Positions 1 to 7,588 are shown, numbered from the stretch's first letter. The stretch: 8,074 nt of DNA from an uncultured Acinetobacter sp. (GCA_900766635.1 CAAFWA010000091.1:1-8074); one strand, 5' to 3'. Notes: generated from the letters alone by a model not told the origin. A program made the numbers and translations.

Positions 1-863
1 GACATCACCACAACATCAGGTTCGATGCCTGCATGTTCAAAGGCAAACATTTTACCTGAACGTGCAAAGCCCGCTTGAACTTCATCAAGAATCAATACGA
101 TGTTGTGCTTTTCAGTCACTTCACGGATTTTCTTTAACCATTTCACAGGCGCAGTCACAACGCCGCCTTCACCTTGAATCGCTTCAAGAATCACGGCTGC
201 AGGTTTAGTCACACCGCTTTCTACATCTTCAATAAAGTTTTCAAAGAAGTAAGTTAAGGCATCTACACCCGCTTCACCGCCAAGGCCAAGTGGGCAACGG
301 TATTCGTGCGGATACGGCATAAACTGTACACCCGGCATCAAGTTATTGACTGCATTTTTTGCAGACAAGTTACCTGTCATGGCCAATGAACCATGCGTCA
401 TACCGTGGTAACCACCAGAGAAACTAATCACTGTGCCACGACCCGTAAAGGTTTTTGCAAGTTTAATTGCTGCTTCTGTCGCATCTGCACCAGATGGACC
501 ACAGAATTGTAAGCAATATTCTTCTTTGCCACCTGGCAATTGCTCAAGCAATGCTTCAGTAAAGGCATCTTTTAAAGGTGTCGTTAAGTCTAAAGTATGC
601 AATGGTAGACCGCTTGCAAGCGTATCTTGAATACTTTGAATAACCGCAGGATGGTTATGACCTAACGCCAAGGTACCTGCCCCAGCTAAACAATCAAGGT
701 ACTGTGTACCTTCAACATCGGTAACCCAACAGCCTTGCGCTTTTGCGATCGCTAACGGTAATTTACGTGGATAACTACGCACGTTTGATTCCATTTGACT
801 TTGGCGAGTCAAATAGTACTCGTTAGTAGAAGTAGAGGCAGGGTTTACTGAAGTAACGCTCAT
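1..863 (-). CDS. dat: Diaminobutyrate--2-oxoglutarate aminotransferase (partial, 3' end beyond left edge)
   Basis: PLP-dependent class III aminotransferase that interconverts L-aspartate-4-semialdehyde plus glutamate and L-2,4-diaminobutyrate plus 2-oxoglutarate in the cytoplasm. In Acinetobacter, Dat and the decarboxylase Ddc make 1,3-diaminopropane. The visible 287 codons begin [10 protein letters not shown] and contain [11 protein letters not shown] (122-132, PLP phosphate region), [12 protein letters not shown] (148-159) and [14 protein letters not shown] (257-270), whose Asp260 should contact the pyridine nitrogen. The window ends at VVVMS, one codon before the expected Schiff-base lysine of SKAVGG, so about 170 residues of a usual roughly 455-residue protein lie outside. 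The reading frame is intact. The start is ATG at 861-863, preceded by a modest AGAG/GG ribosome site. A ddc gene is expected downstream but is not visible. The identification rests on recalled similarity to A. baumannii Dat; other class III aminotransferases (GabT, EctB) fit the N-terminus less well. Confidence 0.95.
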   Translation of the reverse strand, partial: MSVTSVNPASTSTNEYYLTRQSQMESNVRSYPRKLPLAIAKAQGCWVTDVEGTQYLDCLAGAGTLALGHNHPAVIQSIQDTLASGLPLHTLDLTTPLKDAFTEALLEQLPGGKEEYCLQFCGPSGADATEAAIKLAKTFTGRGTVISFSGGYHGMTHGSLAMTGNLSAKNAVNNLMPGVQFMPYPHEYRCPLGLGGEAGVDALTYFFENFIEDVESGVTKPAAVILEAIQGEGGVVTAPVKWLKKIREVTEKHNIVLILDEVQAGFARSGKMFAFEHAGIEPDVVVM

Positions 864-886
864 ATCGAATTACCATCTCTGATATG
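861..886 (-). promoter_or_regulatory. Inverted repeat pairing the dat start codon
   Basis: CATATC (861-866) and GATATG (881-886) are exact 6-bp inverted repeats with a 14-nt loop. In the dat mRNA the 3' arm GAUAUG contains the AUG start codon, and the loop holds the purine-rich AGAGAUGG ribosome-binding segment. The stem is A/U-rich and probably only marginally stable. The pairing is visible in the sequence; any role in translational control is inference. Confidence 0.3.
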
Positions 887-934
887 GGTTGAAAGAAATA
901 AGTCGGGGGACTTTCGGTCTTTGACTCGGTGCTT

Positions 935-963
935 TATATACTAGTTAGACTACCATGTGTTAT
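935..963 (-). promoter_or_regulatory. Possible sigma70 promoter of dat
   Basis: On the minus strand, ATAACA (963-958) and TATATA (940-935) are separated by 17 bp. Each box matches 4 of 6 consensus bases. Transcription would begin near 926-929, giving a leader of about 65 nt before the dat ATG. The -35 box is poor, so an activator or a different promoter is possible. An inverted repeat (962-995) abuts and slightly overlaps the -35 box. Confidence 0.3.
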
Positions 964-995
964 TCGTCATCACTAGGAGCGCGATGATACCGAAT
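962..995. repeat. Imperfect inverted repeat upstream of dat promoter
   Basis: ATTCG-TCATC (962-971) is complementary to GATGA (983-987) and CGAAT (991-995), with a 3-base TAC bulge (988-990) and an 11-base centre. That gives ten paired positions. It sits at and just upstream of the proposed dat -35 box, where an operator would lie. It does not match any regulator site that I recognise. Confidence 0.35.
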
Positions 996-1126
996 TTTTG
1001 CAAAAAATAAACAAGTTTCGGTGTTTTATCGCACTTAAATGGATTAAAAAAACTGATCATACTGACCAATAGACTGAATTATCATCGCACAATATGACAA
1101 TTGAAAGAAATCCTTATTTTTTATAA

Positions 1127-1231
1127 TTTTTTAATCAATTTTTAGTTACCCACCTCATCAAGCAAAGTTAACTTTCTAAGCCTCTCTTTTTATTTATATT
1201 TCTTTAAATTTTTTAGCAATTTTTAAGTTAC
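1127..1231 (+). repeat. Two imperfect 23-bp direct repeats, 82 bp apart
   Basis: The segments 1127-1149 and 1209-1231 share the pattern TTTTTTA, then CAATTTTT, then AGTTAC. They differ by one small indel on each side and one substitution (AATC versus AGC). The start-to-start distance is 82 bp, close to eight helical turns. They lie upstream of the SIMPL promoter. Because they are A/T-rich, chance similarity is a real possibility. Confidence 0.35.
1164..1175. repeat. Perfect 12-bp palindrome AAAGTTAACTTT
   Basis: A perfect palindrome lies between the two direct repeats. Its core AGTTAAC resembles the AGTTAC at the end of each repeat (1144-1149 and 1226-1231). It could be an operator for a dimeric regulator, but no family can be assigned. 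Confidence 0.35.
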
Positions 1232-1255
1232 ATTCTTACCACAAAGTCTACGCAA

Positions 1256-1283
1256 TTGTGCCCAAAAGACAGCCTAGTATAAA
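1256..1283 (+). promoter_or_regulatory. Probable sigma70 promoter of the SIMPL gene
   Basis: TTGTGC (1256-1261) and TATAAA (1278-1283) are separated by 16 bp. Transcription would start near 1290, about 25 nt before the ATG at 1316. No strong Shine-Dalgarno sequence is present in that short leader. Confidence 0.5.
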
Positions 1284-1315
1284 AGCTATGATTTTTACGT
1301 TTTTGTGATGATTTT

Positions 1316-2011
1316 ATGAACAAAATAATAGGCACATACTTGAGCTTGATGGCTTTAGCACCACTTGGGGTTGCTGCCAATACTTCTGAATTAAATTACA
1401 ATGTGATTCATTTACAAGCCGAAGCTGAAGCTGAAGTTTCAAATGACCTGATGCATGCGGTACTTTATGTAGAAAAATCACATAAACAGCCGAATCAATT
1501 GGCCAATACAATTCATCAAATTGTCAATCAAGCTACAAAAACTGCGCAGAAATATCCGCAAGTCAAAATAGAAACAGGTGCTCAAAGTACTTATCCTATT
1601 TATGATACCGACAATCGTAAACTCAAAGAGTGGCGTGGACGCAGCGAAATTCGCTTAGAAAGTGCAGATTTTAAAGCCATGAGTCAATTGATGAGTGAGT
1701 TGCAAAATGACTTACAGACCAGTTCGCTTGATTTTTCAGTTTCTGATCAAAAGCGTAAACGCATTGAAAATGAATTGATGCTTGAAGCCTCTGAGCAATT
1801 TCAACAACGTGCAGAAAATCTCACTAAAGCATGGCATAAGACCAAATATCAATTGGTGAGTTTAAATATCAATACCCAACAATATGCTGCACCGATGCCA
1901 CGTGCAGCGATGATGATGAAAGCCTCAAGTGATCAGATGGTTGAACAGAATGTCTCCGCAGGTGATTCTAAAATCACCGTGAGTGCCACAGGCTCAATTC
2001 AACTGCAATAA
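1316..2011 (+). CDS. Exported SIMPL (DUF541) domain protein, YggE-like
   Basis: This 231-residue protein belongs to the SIMPL/DUF541 group of exported proteins of poorly defined function; E. coli YggE, linked to oxidative stress, is the best-known member. Residues 1-21 form a Sec signal peptide: a short basic start (MNKIIG), a hydrophobic core, then GVAA, with cleavage likely before NTSE. The mature protein of about 210 residues is probably periplasmic. Family features are the opening strand with AEAEAEV (35-41), a central GAQSTYPIYD segment, the strand RSEIRLESADFKAMSQLM, and a C-terminal ITVSATGSIQLQ strand. A hexanucleotide GAAGCT repeat encodes the AEAEAE stretch. No catalytic residues are known or visible. 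The ATG at 1316 is chosen because it gives a complete signal peptide, although the ribosome site is weak. The gene stands alone, convergent with proB. Confidence 0.8.
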   Translation: MNKIIGTYLSLMALAPLGVAANTSELNYNVIHLQAEAEAEVSNDLMHAVLYVEKSHKQPNQLANTIHQIVNQATKTAQKYPQVKIETGAQSTYPIYDTDNRKLKEWRGRSEIRLESADFKAMSQLMSELQNDLQTSSLDFSVSDQKRKRIENELMLEASEQFQQRAENLTKAWHKTKYQLVSLNINTQQYAAPMPRAAMMMKASSDQMVEQNVSAGDSKITVSATGSIQLQ

Positions 2012-2040
2012 AAAAATCCCGCTCGAAAGCGGGATTTTTT
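2011..2040. terminator. Bidirectional rho-independent terminator between SIMPL gene and proB
   Basis: The perfect 13-bp stem AAAAAATCCCGCT (2011-2023) and AGCGGGATTTTTT (2028-2040) encloses a CGAA loop. The G/C core is flanked by an A tract on one side and a T tract on the other, so it can terminate transcription from both strands. It begins on the last base of the SIMPL stop codon and ends two bases before the proB stop. Confidence 0.95.
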
Positions 2041-2041
2041 A

Positions 2042-3175
2042 TTAGTAAATCGCCATATGATTGCGATGTATCATCTCAACTGAACGCGCTTCACCTAAGA
2101 CCTGATGGACTTTATCTGAGGCAAGACCTTTAACAATCTCTGCCGAACGTGAACTAAAATTCACACGTCCTACAGCAATGCGATGACCCTCTTTATCAAC
2201 ACATTCCACCACGTCACCACGCTCAAAGTGTCCCTCTACAGCTTTCACGCCAACAGGCAATAAGCTACGGTGATCATCTTTAATGGCCTTAATTGCACCA
2301 TCATCAATGACTAAACGACCTGCAGTTTGTAAATGCGCGGCTAACCATTGCTGATGTGCCGTCACACGATCATCATCGGTAATAAATAATGTACCGAGCA
2401 TCTCGCCTGCCATTAAACGCGATAAAACGCGATCACTATCACCGCTTGCAATTAAAGTTGGACAACCCGATTTTGCCGCTAAACGTGCTGCACGTACTTT
2501 AGTGAGCATACCGCCACGACCGAACTTACCGCCGCCGCCTGCCATATCAAATAAACGCTCATCCATGGCACGCACTGTGGTAAACAGTTTGGCATTTGGA
2601 TTAGAGCGTGGGTCTGCATCAAACATCCCCTCTTGATCGGTTAAGATGATCAATAAATCAGCATGCACTTGCCCTGCAACCATTGCTGCTAAAGTGTCAT
2701 TGTCACCAAAGCGAATTTCATCGGTAGAGACGGTATCATTTTCATTGATGACAGGAATCACACGCCAATCAATTAAATGCTGCAAGGCATCACATGAGTT
2801 TAAATAGCGACGACGATCGGCTAAGTCATCATGTGTAAGTAACACTTGTGCACTTTGAATGGCATGCTTCTCCAGCACACTTGACCATGTTTGGATTAAG
2901 CCCATTTGGCCAATGGCCGCACAGGCCTGAAGACTTGGTAAATCTGTGGGTCGGCTGTCAAACTTCATGCGCACCATCCCCTCAGCCACAGCACCAGACG
3001 ACACTAAAATAATTTCGTGTCCTGCATTGTGTAGATCTGCAATTTGTCCCGCCCAATGCGAGATGGCATCAAGATCTAAACCCTGCCCGTTTGCTGTGAG
3101 TAAAGATGATCCGATTTTTACAACGATTCGTTTGCAATCCTTGAGCTGACGTTGCCCATCTACCACTTCTATCAT
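2042..3175 (-). CDS. proB: Glutamate 5-kinase
   Basis: Cytoplasmic enzyme catalysing ATP-dependent phosphorylation of L-glutamate to glutamyl-5-phosphate, the first and normally proline-inhibited step of proline synthesis. Its 377 residues are near the usual length (E. coli ProB, 367). The amino-acid-kinase domain shows [10 protein letters not shown] (18-27, with Lys20), SSGAVAEGM (59-67), [19 protein letters not shown] (142-160, glutamate and metal site), [13 protein letters not shown] (178-190) and [14 protein letters not shown] (213-226). A C-terminal PUA domain occupies roughly residues 280-365. The start ATG (3173-3175) follows a strong GAGG site five bases upstream. The gene lies 28 bp downstream of obgE on the same strand with no terminator between them, so the two are probably cotranscribed. 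proA is not in the window. Confidence 0.97.
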   Translation of the reverse strand: MIEVVDGQRQLKDCKRIVVKIGSSLLTANGQGLDLDAISHWAGQIADLHNAGHEIILVSSGAVAEGMVRMKFDSRPTDLPSLQACAAIGQMGLIQTWSSVLEKHAIQSAQVLLTHDDLADRRRYLNSCDALQHLIDWRVIPVINENDTVSTDEIRFGDNDTLAAMVAGQVHADLLIILTDQEGMFDADPRSNPNAKLFTTVRAMDERLFDMAGGGGKFGRGGMLTKVRAARLAAKSGCPTLIASGDSDRVLSRLMAGEMLGTLFITDDDRVTAHQQWLAAHLQTAGRLVIDDGAIKAIKDDHRSLLPVGVKAVEGHFERGDVVECVDKEGHRIAVGRVNFSSRSAEIVKGLASDKVHQVLGEARSVEMIHRNHMAIY

Positions 3176-3203
3176 CTTGTCCTCAGACTCTTACTTTTAC
3201 CAA

Positions 3204-4430
<1,227 letters not shown>

Positions 4431-4607
4431 CTAAAAACTTTAAAACCGCTTATTCTGCCATATTTTTGAAAATTTCTCGACCCTATTCTTACAATGTGCA
4501 TTGAACAAGCACCTTATTTTGATGATTTTTATTTTTATGTGCAAAAGCGAATCGGTTTTCAGCCAACATTAATCGCTTATAACAATTAATTGATTCATTT
4601 TATTTAT

Positions 4608-4636
4608 TTGTTGTTGTTGTCTTGAGCCTCTATAGT
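4608..4636 (+). promoter_or_regulatory. Probable sigma70 promoter of the MFS gene
   Basis: TTGTTG (4608-4613) and TATAGT (4631-4636) are separated by 17 bp. The predicted start near 4643 gives a leader of about 22 nt. A 10-bp palindrome CAATTAATTG (4583-4592) lies just upstream, but it is A/T-rich and may be chance. The rest of the 4419-4607 spacer shows no gene. Confidence 0.5.
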
Positions 4637-4654
4637 CGCTCACAAATCTTGTTT

Positions 4655-4657
4655 AGG
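4655..4657 (+). promoter_or_regulatory. Ribosome-binding site deciding the MFS start
   Basis: AGG (within TTTAGG) lies seven bases before the ATG at 4665 but only one base before an in-frame GTG at 4659. The spacing favours ATG 4665 and a protein two residues shorter than the longest reading frame. Confidence 0.65.
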
Positions 4658-4664
4658 TGTGTCT

Positions 4665-5858
4665 ATGCCAAACGCGTCTTCCTCTCCAACTCAGCCATTG
4701 TCATCGCAATTTGTGTTGATTATGGCACTTGCTTGTGGCTTATGTGCAGGCTCGGCTTACTTTAATCAACCACTGATTTATTCCATTGAAAAAAGTCTTG
4801 GGATTAGCACCAGTCAAGCAGGCTTTGCCGTGGTGGTTGCACAAATCGGTTATATGCTCGGTTTAATGCTGCTTGTGCCTTTGGGTGATTTTTTTAATAA
4901 ACGTAAATTAATTGTCAGCTTAATGGTCTTTGCAGCGCTGTCTCAGATTTTATTGTCGCTGAGTAGTAATTTAACCGGCTTATATGTGTTTACCTTATGT
5001 GCCACTTTTGGCGCTATTTCAGCACAGGTCTTAATTCCTTTTGCCTCTAGTATTAGTCCACCTGCCTCAAGTGCTGCCACTGTAGGTAAGCTGATGAGTG
5101 GTTTGGTGATGGGCATTATTTTATCGCGTACCTTTGCAGGCTTTGTTTCAACCTATTGGTCATGGCAAGGGGTGTATTTAAGTAGTGGGATTTTAACTTT
5201 ATTGTTTGCCATCTTGATGTGGCATAAATTGCCCGATACTCAACGTCAAGCAGGCTTAAAGATCGGTGATATTTATCGTTCATTATTTAGTTTGGCTCGA
5301 CAAAATCCACATTTGATTCGTCGTGCCTGTGCAGGTGCGTTAGGCTTTGGTATTTTGTCGATGGTGTTTACCTCAATGACCTTTGTCTTGGGCAATGCAC
5401 CTTATCAATTTAGCGACTTTGAAATTGGCTTATTTGGCTTACTGGGTGTGATTGGGATTTATTCGTCTAGTTGGTCAGGCAAAAAAGTCGGTCAAGGACA
5501 AGAAAACCTTGTAGCTAAACTGTGTATTGGCTTAATGCTGTTGTCATGCATTCCGCTGTATTTTGCTCAGCAAAGTTTACTCATCTATGCCATTGGCGTT
5601 TTAATGAGCTATTTTGGTTTAACCGCTTTTCATGTTTTAAATCAAAACCTAGTCTATCGCATTGATGGCAAAGCACGCTCACGTATTAACGCAGTTTATA
5701 TGACCATTTACTTTACTGGTGCTGCATTAGGCTCATTGGGTGCTGTGTATGCATGGCAACACTATGCATGGTTGGGCTGTGTATTATTAGGTTTAATCTT
5801 TGGCTTAGGTATTTTACTCATTGATCGTTTTGATTTTAAACGTATGCAAAAAGCTTAA
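4665..5858 (+). CDS. Major facilitator superfamily transporter, 12 TM, substrate unknown
   Basis: This 397-residue inner-membrane protein has about twelve hydrophobic segments and the usual MFS length. After TM2 the loop carries LGDFFNKRK (73-81), a recognisable variant of MFS motif A with the conserved Gly, Asp and basic residues. The segment around 146-160 (GLVMGIILSRTFAGF) falls where the drug/H+ antiporter motif C would be, but lacks its proline. A basic central loop (about 188-220) separates the two six-helix halves. The conserved SAYFNQPLIYSI (30-41) in TM1 is typical of a proteobacterial DHA1-like group annotated only as MFS transporter. A drug or metabolite efflux role is plausible but cannot be read from the sequence. 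The gene has its own promoter and terminator and stands alone, divergent from obgE and convergent with gap. Confidence 0.9.
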   Translation: MPNASSSPTQPLSSQFVLIMALACGLCAGSAYFNQPLIYSIEKSLGISTSQAGFAVVVAQIGYMLGLMLLVPLGDFFNKRKLIVSLMVFAALSQILLSLSSNLTGLYVFTLCATFGAISAQVLIPFASSISPPASSAATVGKLMSGLVMGIILSRTFAGFVSTYWSWQGVYLSSGILTLLFAILMWHKLPDTQRQAGLKIGDIYRSLFSLARQNPHLIRRACAGALGFGILSMVFTSMTFVLGNAPYQFSDFEIGLFGLLGVIGIYSSSWSGKKVGQGQENLVAKLCIGLMLLSCIPLYFAQQSLLIYAIGVLMSYFGLTAFHVLNQNLVYRIDGKARSRINAVYMTIYFTGAALGSLGAVYAWQHYAWLGCVLLGLIFGLGILLIDRFDFKRMQKA

Positions 5859-5868
5859 TCCTAAAAAT

Positions 5869-5896
5869 AAAAAAGCGCCTAAAAAGGCGCTTTTTT
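5869..5896. terminator. Bidirectional rho-independent terminator between MFS gene and gap
   Basis: The perfect 12-bp stem AAAAAAGCGCCT (5869-5880) and AGGCGCTTTTTT (5885-5896) encloses an AAAA loop. It lies 10 bp after the MFS stop and 13 bp beyond the gap stop, with A and T tracts on the correct sides for both directions. Confidence 0.95.
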
Positions 5897-5909
5897 ATGG
5901 CTTTACAAA

Positions 5910-7367
5910 TTATGCATTTGTTTCAGCAGGGATTTTTGGATACGTTACGCCGCCCATTTGTTCAGCAATACGTAATACTTGGCAGCTATAACCAACTTCG
6001 TTATCGTACCAAACATAAGCTGTTAAACGGTTGCCAGAAGTGATTGTTGCTTGCGCATCAAATACACCTGCTGTACGTGAACCAATAAAGTCAGAAGATA
6101 CCACTTCAGTTGAGTTGGTATAACCAATTTGACCTTGTAAGTTCGAACCAATTGAAATTTGACGGATGTATTCGTTGACTTCATCACGATCCACTTCTTT
6201 CTCAAGTGTTAAGTTAAGAATAGCAAGTGACACGTTTGGTGTAGGAACACGTACAGAGTTACCTGTTAACTTACCTTTAAGTGCAGGAAGTGCTTTCGCA
6301 ACCGCTTTAGCAGCACCTGTTTCGGTAATTACCATGTTCAATGTTGCAGCACGGCCACGACGGTCAGCTTTATGGTAGTTGTCGATTAAGTTTTGGTCGT
6401 TTGTGAACGAGTGAACTGTTTCAACGTGACCATTGATCACTTTGTATTTGTCATCTAACACTTTAAGTGTTGGTGTAATTGCGTTGGTAGTACAGCTTGC
6501 AGCAGAGATGATGGTATCTTCATCTAAGATGTCTGCTTGGTTTACACCAAACACCACGTTCTTCATGTCACCTTTACCAGGTGCCGTTAAGATCACGCGC
6601 GCTGCGCCTGGGCATTCTAAGTGCTGTGCAAGACCTTCAGCATCACGCCATTTACCTGTGTTATCAATCACAAGTGCATCGTTAATACCGTAAGCAGTGT
6701 AATCTACTTCAGATGGTTTAGACGCATAGATCACTTTAATGAATTGACCGTTCGCAATAATCGCTTCGTTCTCTTCATCAACAGAAATTGTACCTGCAAA
6801 TGGACCATGAATTGAGTCACGGCGTAATAAAGACGCACGCTTTTCTAAGTCGCCATCAGCAGTTTTACGTACTACGATTGCTTTTAAGTTTAAACCACGG
6901 CCAAGACCTGATTGACCAATGATTAAACGTGCAAGGATACGACCAATACGACCGAAACCGTAAAGAACAACGTCTTTACCCTCAACAGAAGTTGGACGAC
7001 CTTCAGCCGCTTTTACTGCATTGGCAACAAATGCATTAACATCGCCACCTTGTGCTGCAAATTCAACAGCAAGTTTACCTAGATCAACTTCAGCAGTACC
7101 GATGTTGTCGACTTTTGCCAATGCTTCTAAGATTGGGAAGGTATTAACAACAGAAAGTTCAACGTCAAGTACACGCGTACGACGGTGCGCTTTTAAAATC
7201 TGGATAACAGAACGGTTAACTAAAGAACGACCGAATACTGAAACCACGATGTTTTTTTGACGGTATAACTGACCGATCAATGCGATCATTTGTTCCGCAA
7301 TTTCTTCACGGTTTTTCCAGCGACCTTGGTGCTCTGCATGTAGGGCGATGATAGTCTCTTTGCTCAC
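5910..7367 (-). CDS. gap: Glyceraldehyde-3-phosphate dehydrogenase, long form with N-terminal extension
   Basis: Phosphorylating GAPDH, interconverting glyceraldehyde-3-phosphate and 1,3-bisphosphoglycerate in the cytoplasm. The 485 residues exceed the usual 330-340 because about 130 residues precede the Rossmann fold. Core features: YGFGRIGR (136-143, dinucleotide loop), DSIHGPF (184-190), ISAASCTTN (287-295) with catalytic Cys292, HSFTNDQ (319-325) with catalytic His319, TGAAKAV (350-356), RVPTPNVS (373-380) and WYDNEVGY (453-460). The end of the second Rossmann strand reads VVRK (165-168) instead of the ND of NAD-specific enzymes, and HSFTNDQ resembles gluconeogenic GapB enzymes, so NADP(H) use is plausible. 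The start is GTG (7365-7367), supported by AGAGGA seven bases upstream. The 485-residue length matches homologues of this type that I recall from Acinetobacter and Pseudomonas. The N-terminal segment has no function I can name. Confidence 0.95.
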   Translation of the reverse strand: MSKETIIALHAEHQGRWKNREEIAEQMIALIGQLYRQKNIVVSVFGRSLVNRSVIQILKAHRRTRVLDVELSVVNTFPILEALAKVDNIGTAEVDLGKLAVEFAAQGGDVNAFVANAVKAAEGRPTSVEGKDVVLYGFGRIGRILARLIIGQSGLGRGLNLKAIVVRKTADGDLEKRASLLRRDSIHGPFAGTISVDEENEAIIANGQFIKVIYASKPSEVDYTAYGINDALVIDNTGKWRDAEGLAQHLECPGAARVILTAPGKGDMKNVVFGVNQADILDEDTIISAASCTTNAITPTLKVLDDKYKVINGHVETVHSFTNDQNLIDNYHKADRRGRAATLNMVITETGAAKAVAKALPALKGKLTGNSVRVPTPNVSLAILNLTLEKEVDRDEVNEYIRQISIGSNLQGQIGYTNSTEVVSSDFIGSRTAGVFDAQATITSGNRLTAYVWYDNEVGYSCQVLRIAEQMGGVTYPKIPAETNA

Positions 7368-7374
7368 AGATACG

Positions 7375-7380
7375 TCCTCT
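7375..7380 (-). promoter_or_regulatory. Strong Shine-Dalgarno AGAGGA supporting the gap GTG start
   Basis: On the minus strand AGAGGA (7380-7375) sits seven bases before GTG 7367-7365. This near-ideal spacing supports GTG as the true initiator. Confidence 0.8.
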
Positions 7381-7420
7381 AATTAATTGTATATCTAGGC
7401 ATAAATTTCAAAACCTGACA

Positions 7421-7449
7421 ATTGTAATGGAATTCTTAACAACTTTGAA
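7421..7449 (-). promoter_or_regulatory. Probable sigma70 promoter of gap
   Basis: On the minus strand TTCAAA (7449-7444) and TACAAT (7426-7421) are separated by 17 bp. The -10 box matches 5 of 6 consensus bases and the -35 box 4 of 6. Transcription would begin near 7414, giving a leader of roughly 46 nt. A second weaker pair, TTGTCA (7421-7416) and TAGATA (7397-7392) with 18 bp between, is an alternative. Confidence 0.45.
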
Positions 7450-7451
7450 TC

Positions 7452-7478
7452 AAAAGCGCAGAAAAGCGCAGCGATTTT
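7452..7478. repeat. Tandem 10-bp repeat and imperfect palindrome abutting the gap promoter
   Basis: AAAAGCGCAG occurs twice head to tail (7452-7461 and 7462-7471). The second copy continues into GCGATTTT, so 7462-7478 reads AAAAGCGC-A-GCGATTTT, a 17-bp palindrome with one mismatched pair. The element starts three bases upstream of the proposed gap -35 box, a position typical of activator sites. No regulator can be assigned from sequence. Confidence 0.5.
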
Positions 7479-7588
7479 GTAAGATATTCACTATAAAATT
7501 GAAAAATAGTTGTTTTTATTTAAATGATTTGACAGGTAAAAGCTAAAAAATCCTTATTTTTCAGTCAAATTCGTTGATAATCTAAGTG

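Larger units (their letters stand above)
864..1315. other. 452-bp divergent intergenic region, dat / SIMPL protein
   Basis: This noncoding spacer is strongly A/T-rich on its right side (about 1080-1240) and more mixed near dat (900-990). I see no convincing small gene. It holds the proposed dat leader and promoter, a promoter for the SIMPL gene at 1256-1283, a near-consensus but short-spaced plus-strand promoter-like pair (TTGAAA 1101-1106 and TATAAT 1122-1127, 15-bp spacer), and the repeats and palindrome listed separately. Confidence 0.7.

Noticed and set aside
433..630. A 65-codon plus-strand open frame inside dat
   Set aside because: Antisense to conserved aminotransferase sequence with no coding signature of its own.
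1108..1121. A 14-base match AAATCCTTATTTTT shared with 7548-7561
   Set aside because: In A/T-rich spacers of an 8-kb window one exact 14-base match is not surprising, and the surroundings do not match.
1420..1437. GAAGCT hexanucleotide repeats in the SIMPL gene as a phase-variation tract
   Set aside because: The unit is six bases, so copy changes stay in frame and would only alter the number of Ala-Glu pairs. There are only about two and a half copies.
7421..7440. Partial resemblance to a HexR-type site (TGTAAT..ATT) near the gap promoter
   Set aside because: Only the left half matches the palindromic consensus as I remember it; the right half is degraded. This is too weak to claim.
7529..7557. 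Perfect TTGACA on the plus strand upstream of the EamA 3' end
   Set aside because: No acceptable -10 box follows at 16-18 bp (CTTATT at best), and it would transcribe antisense into the EamA gene.
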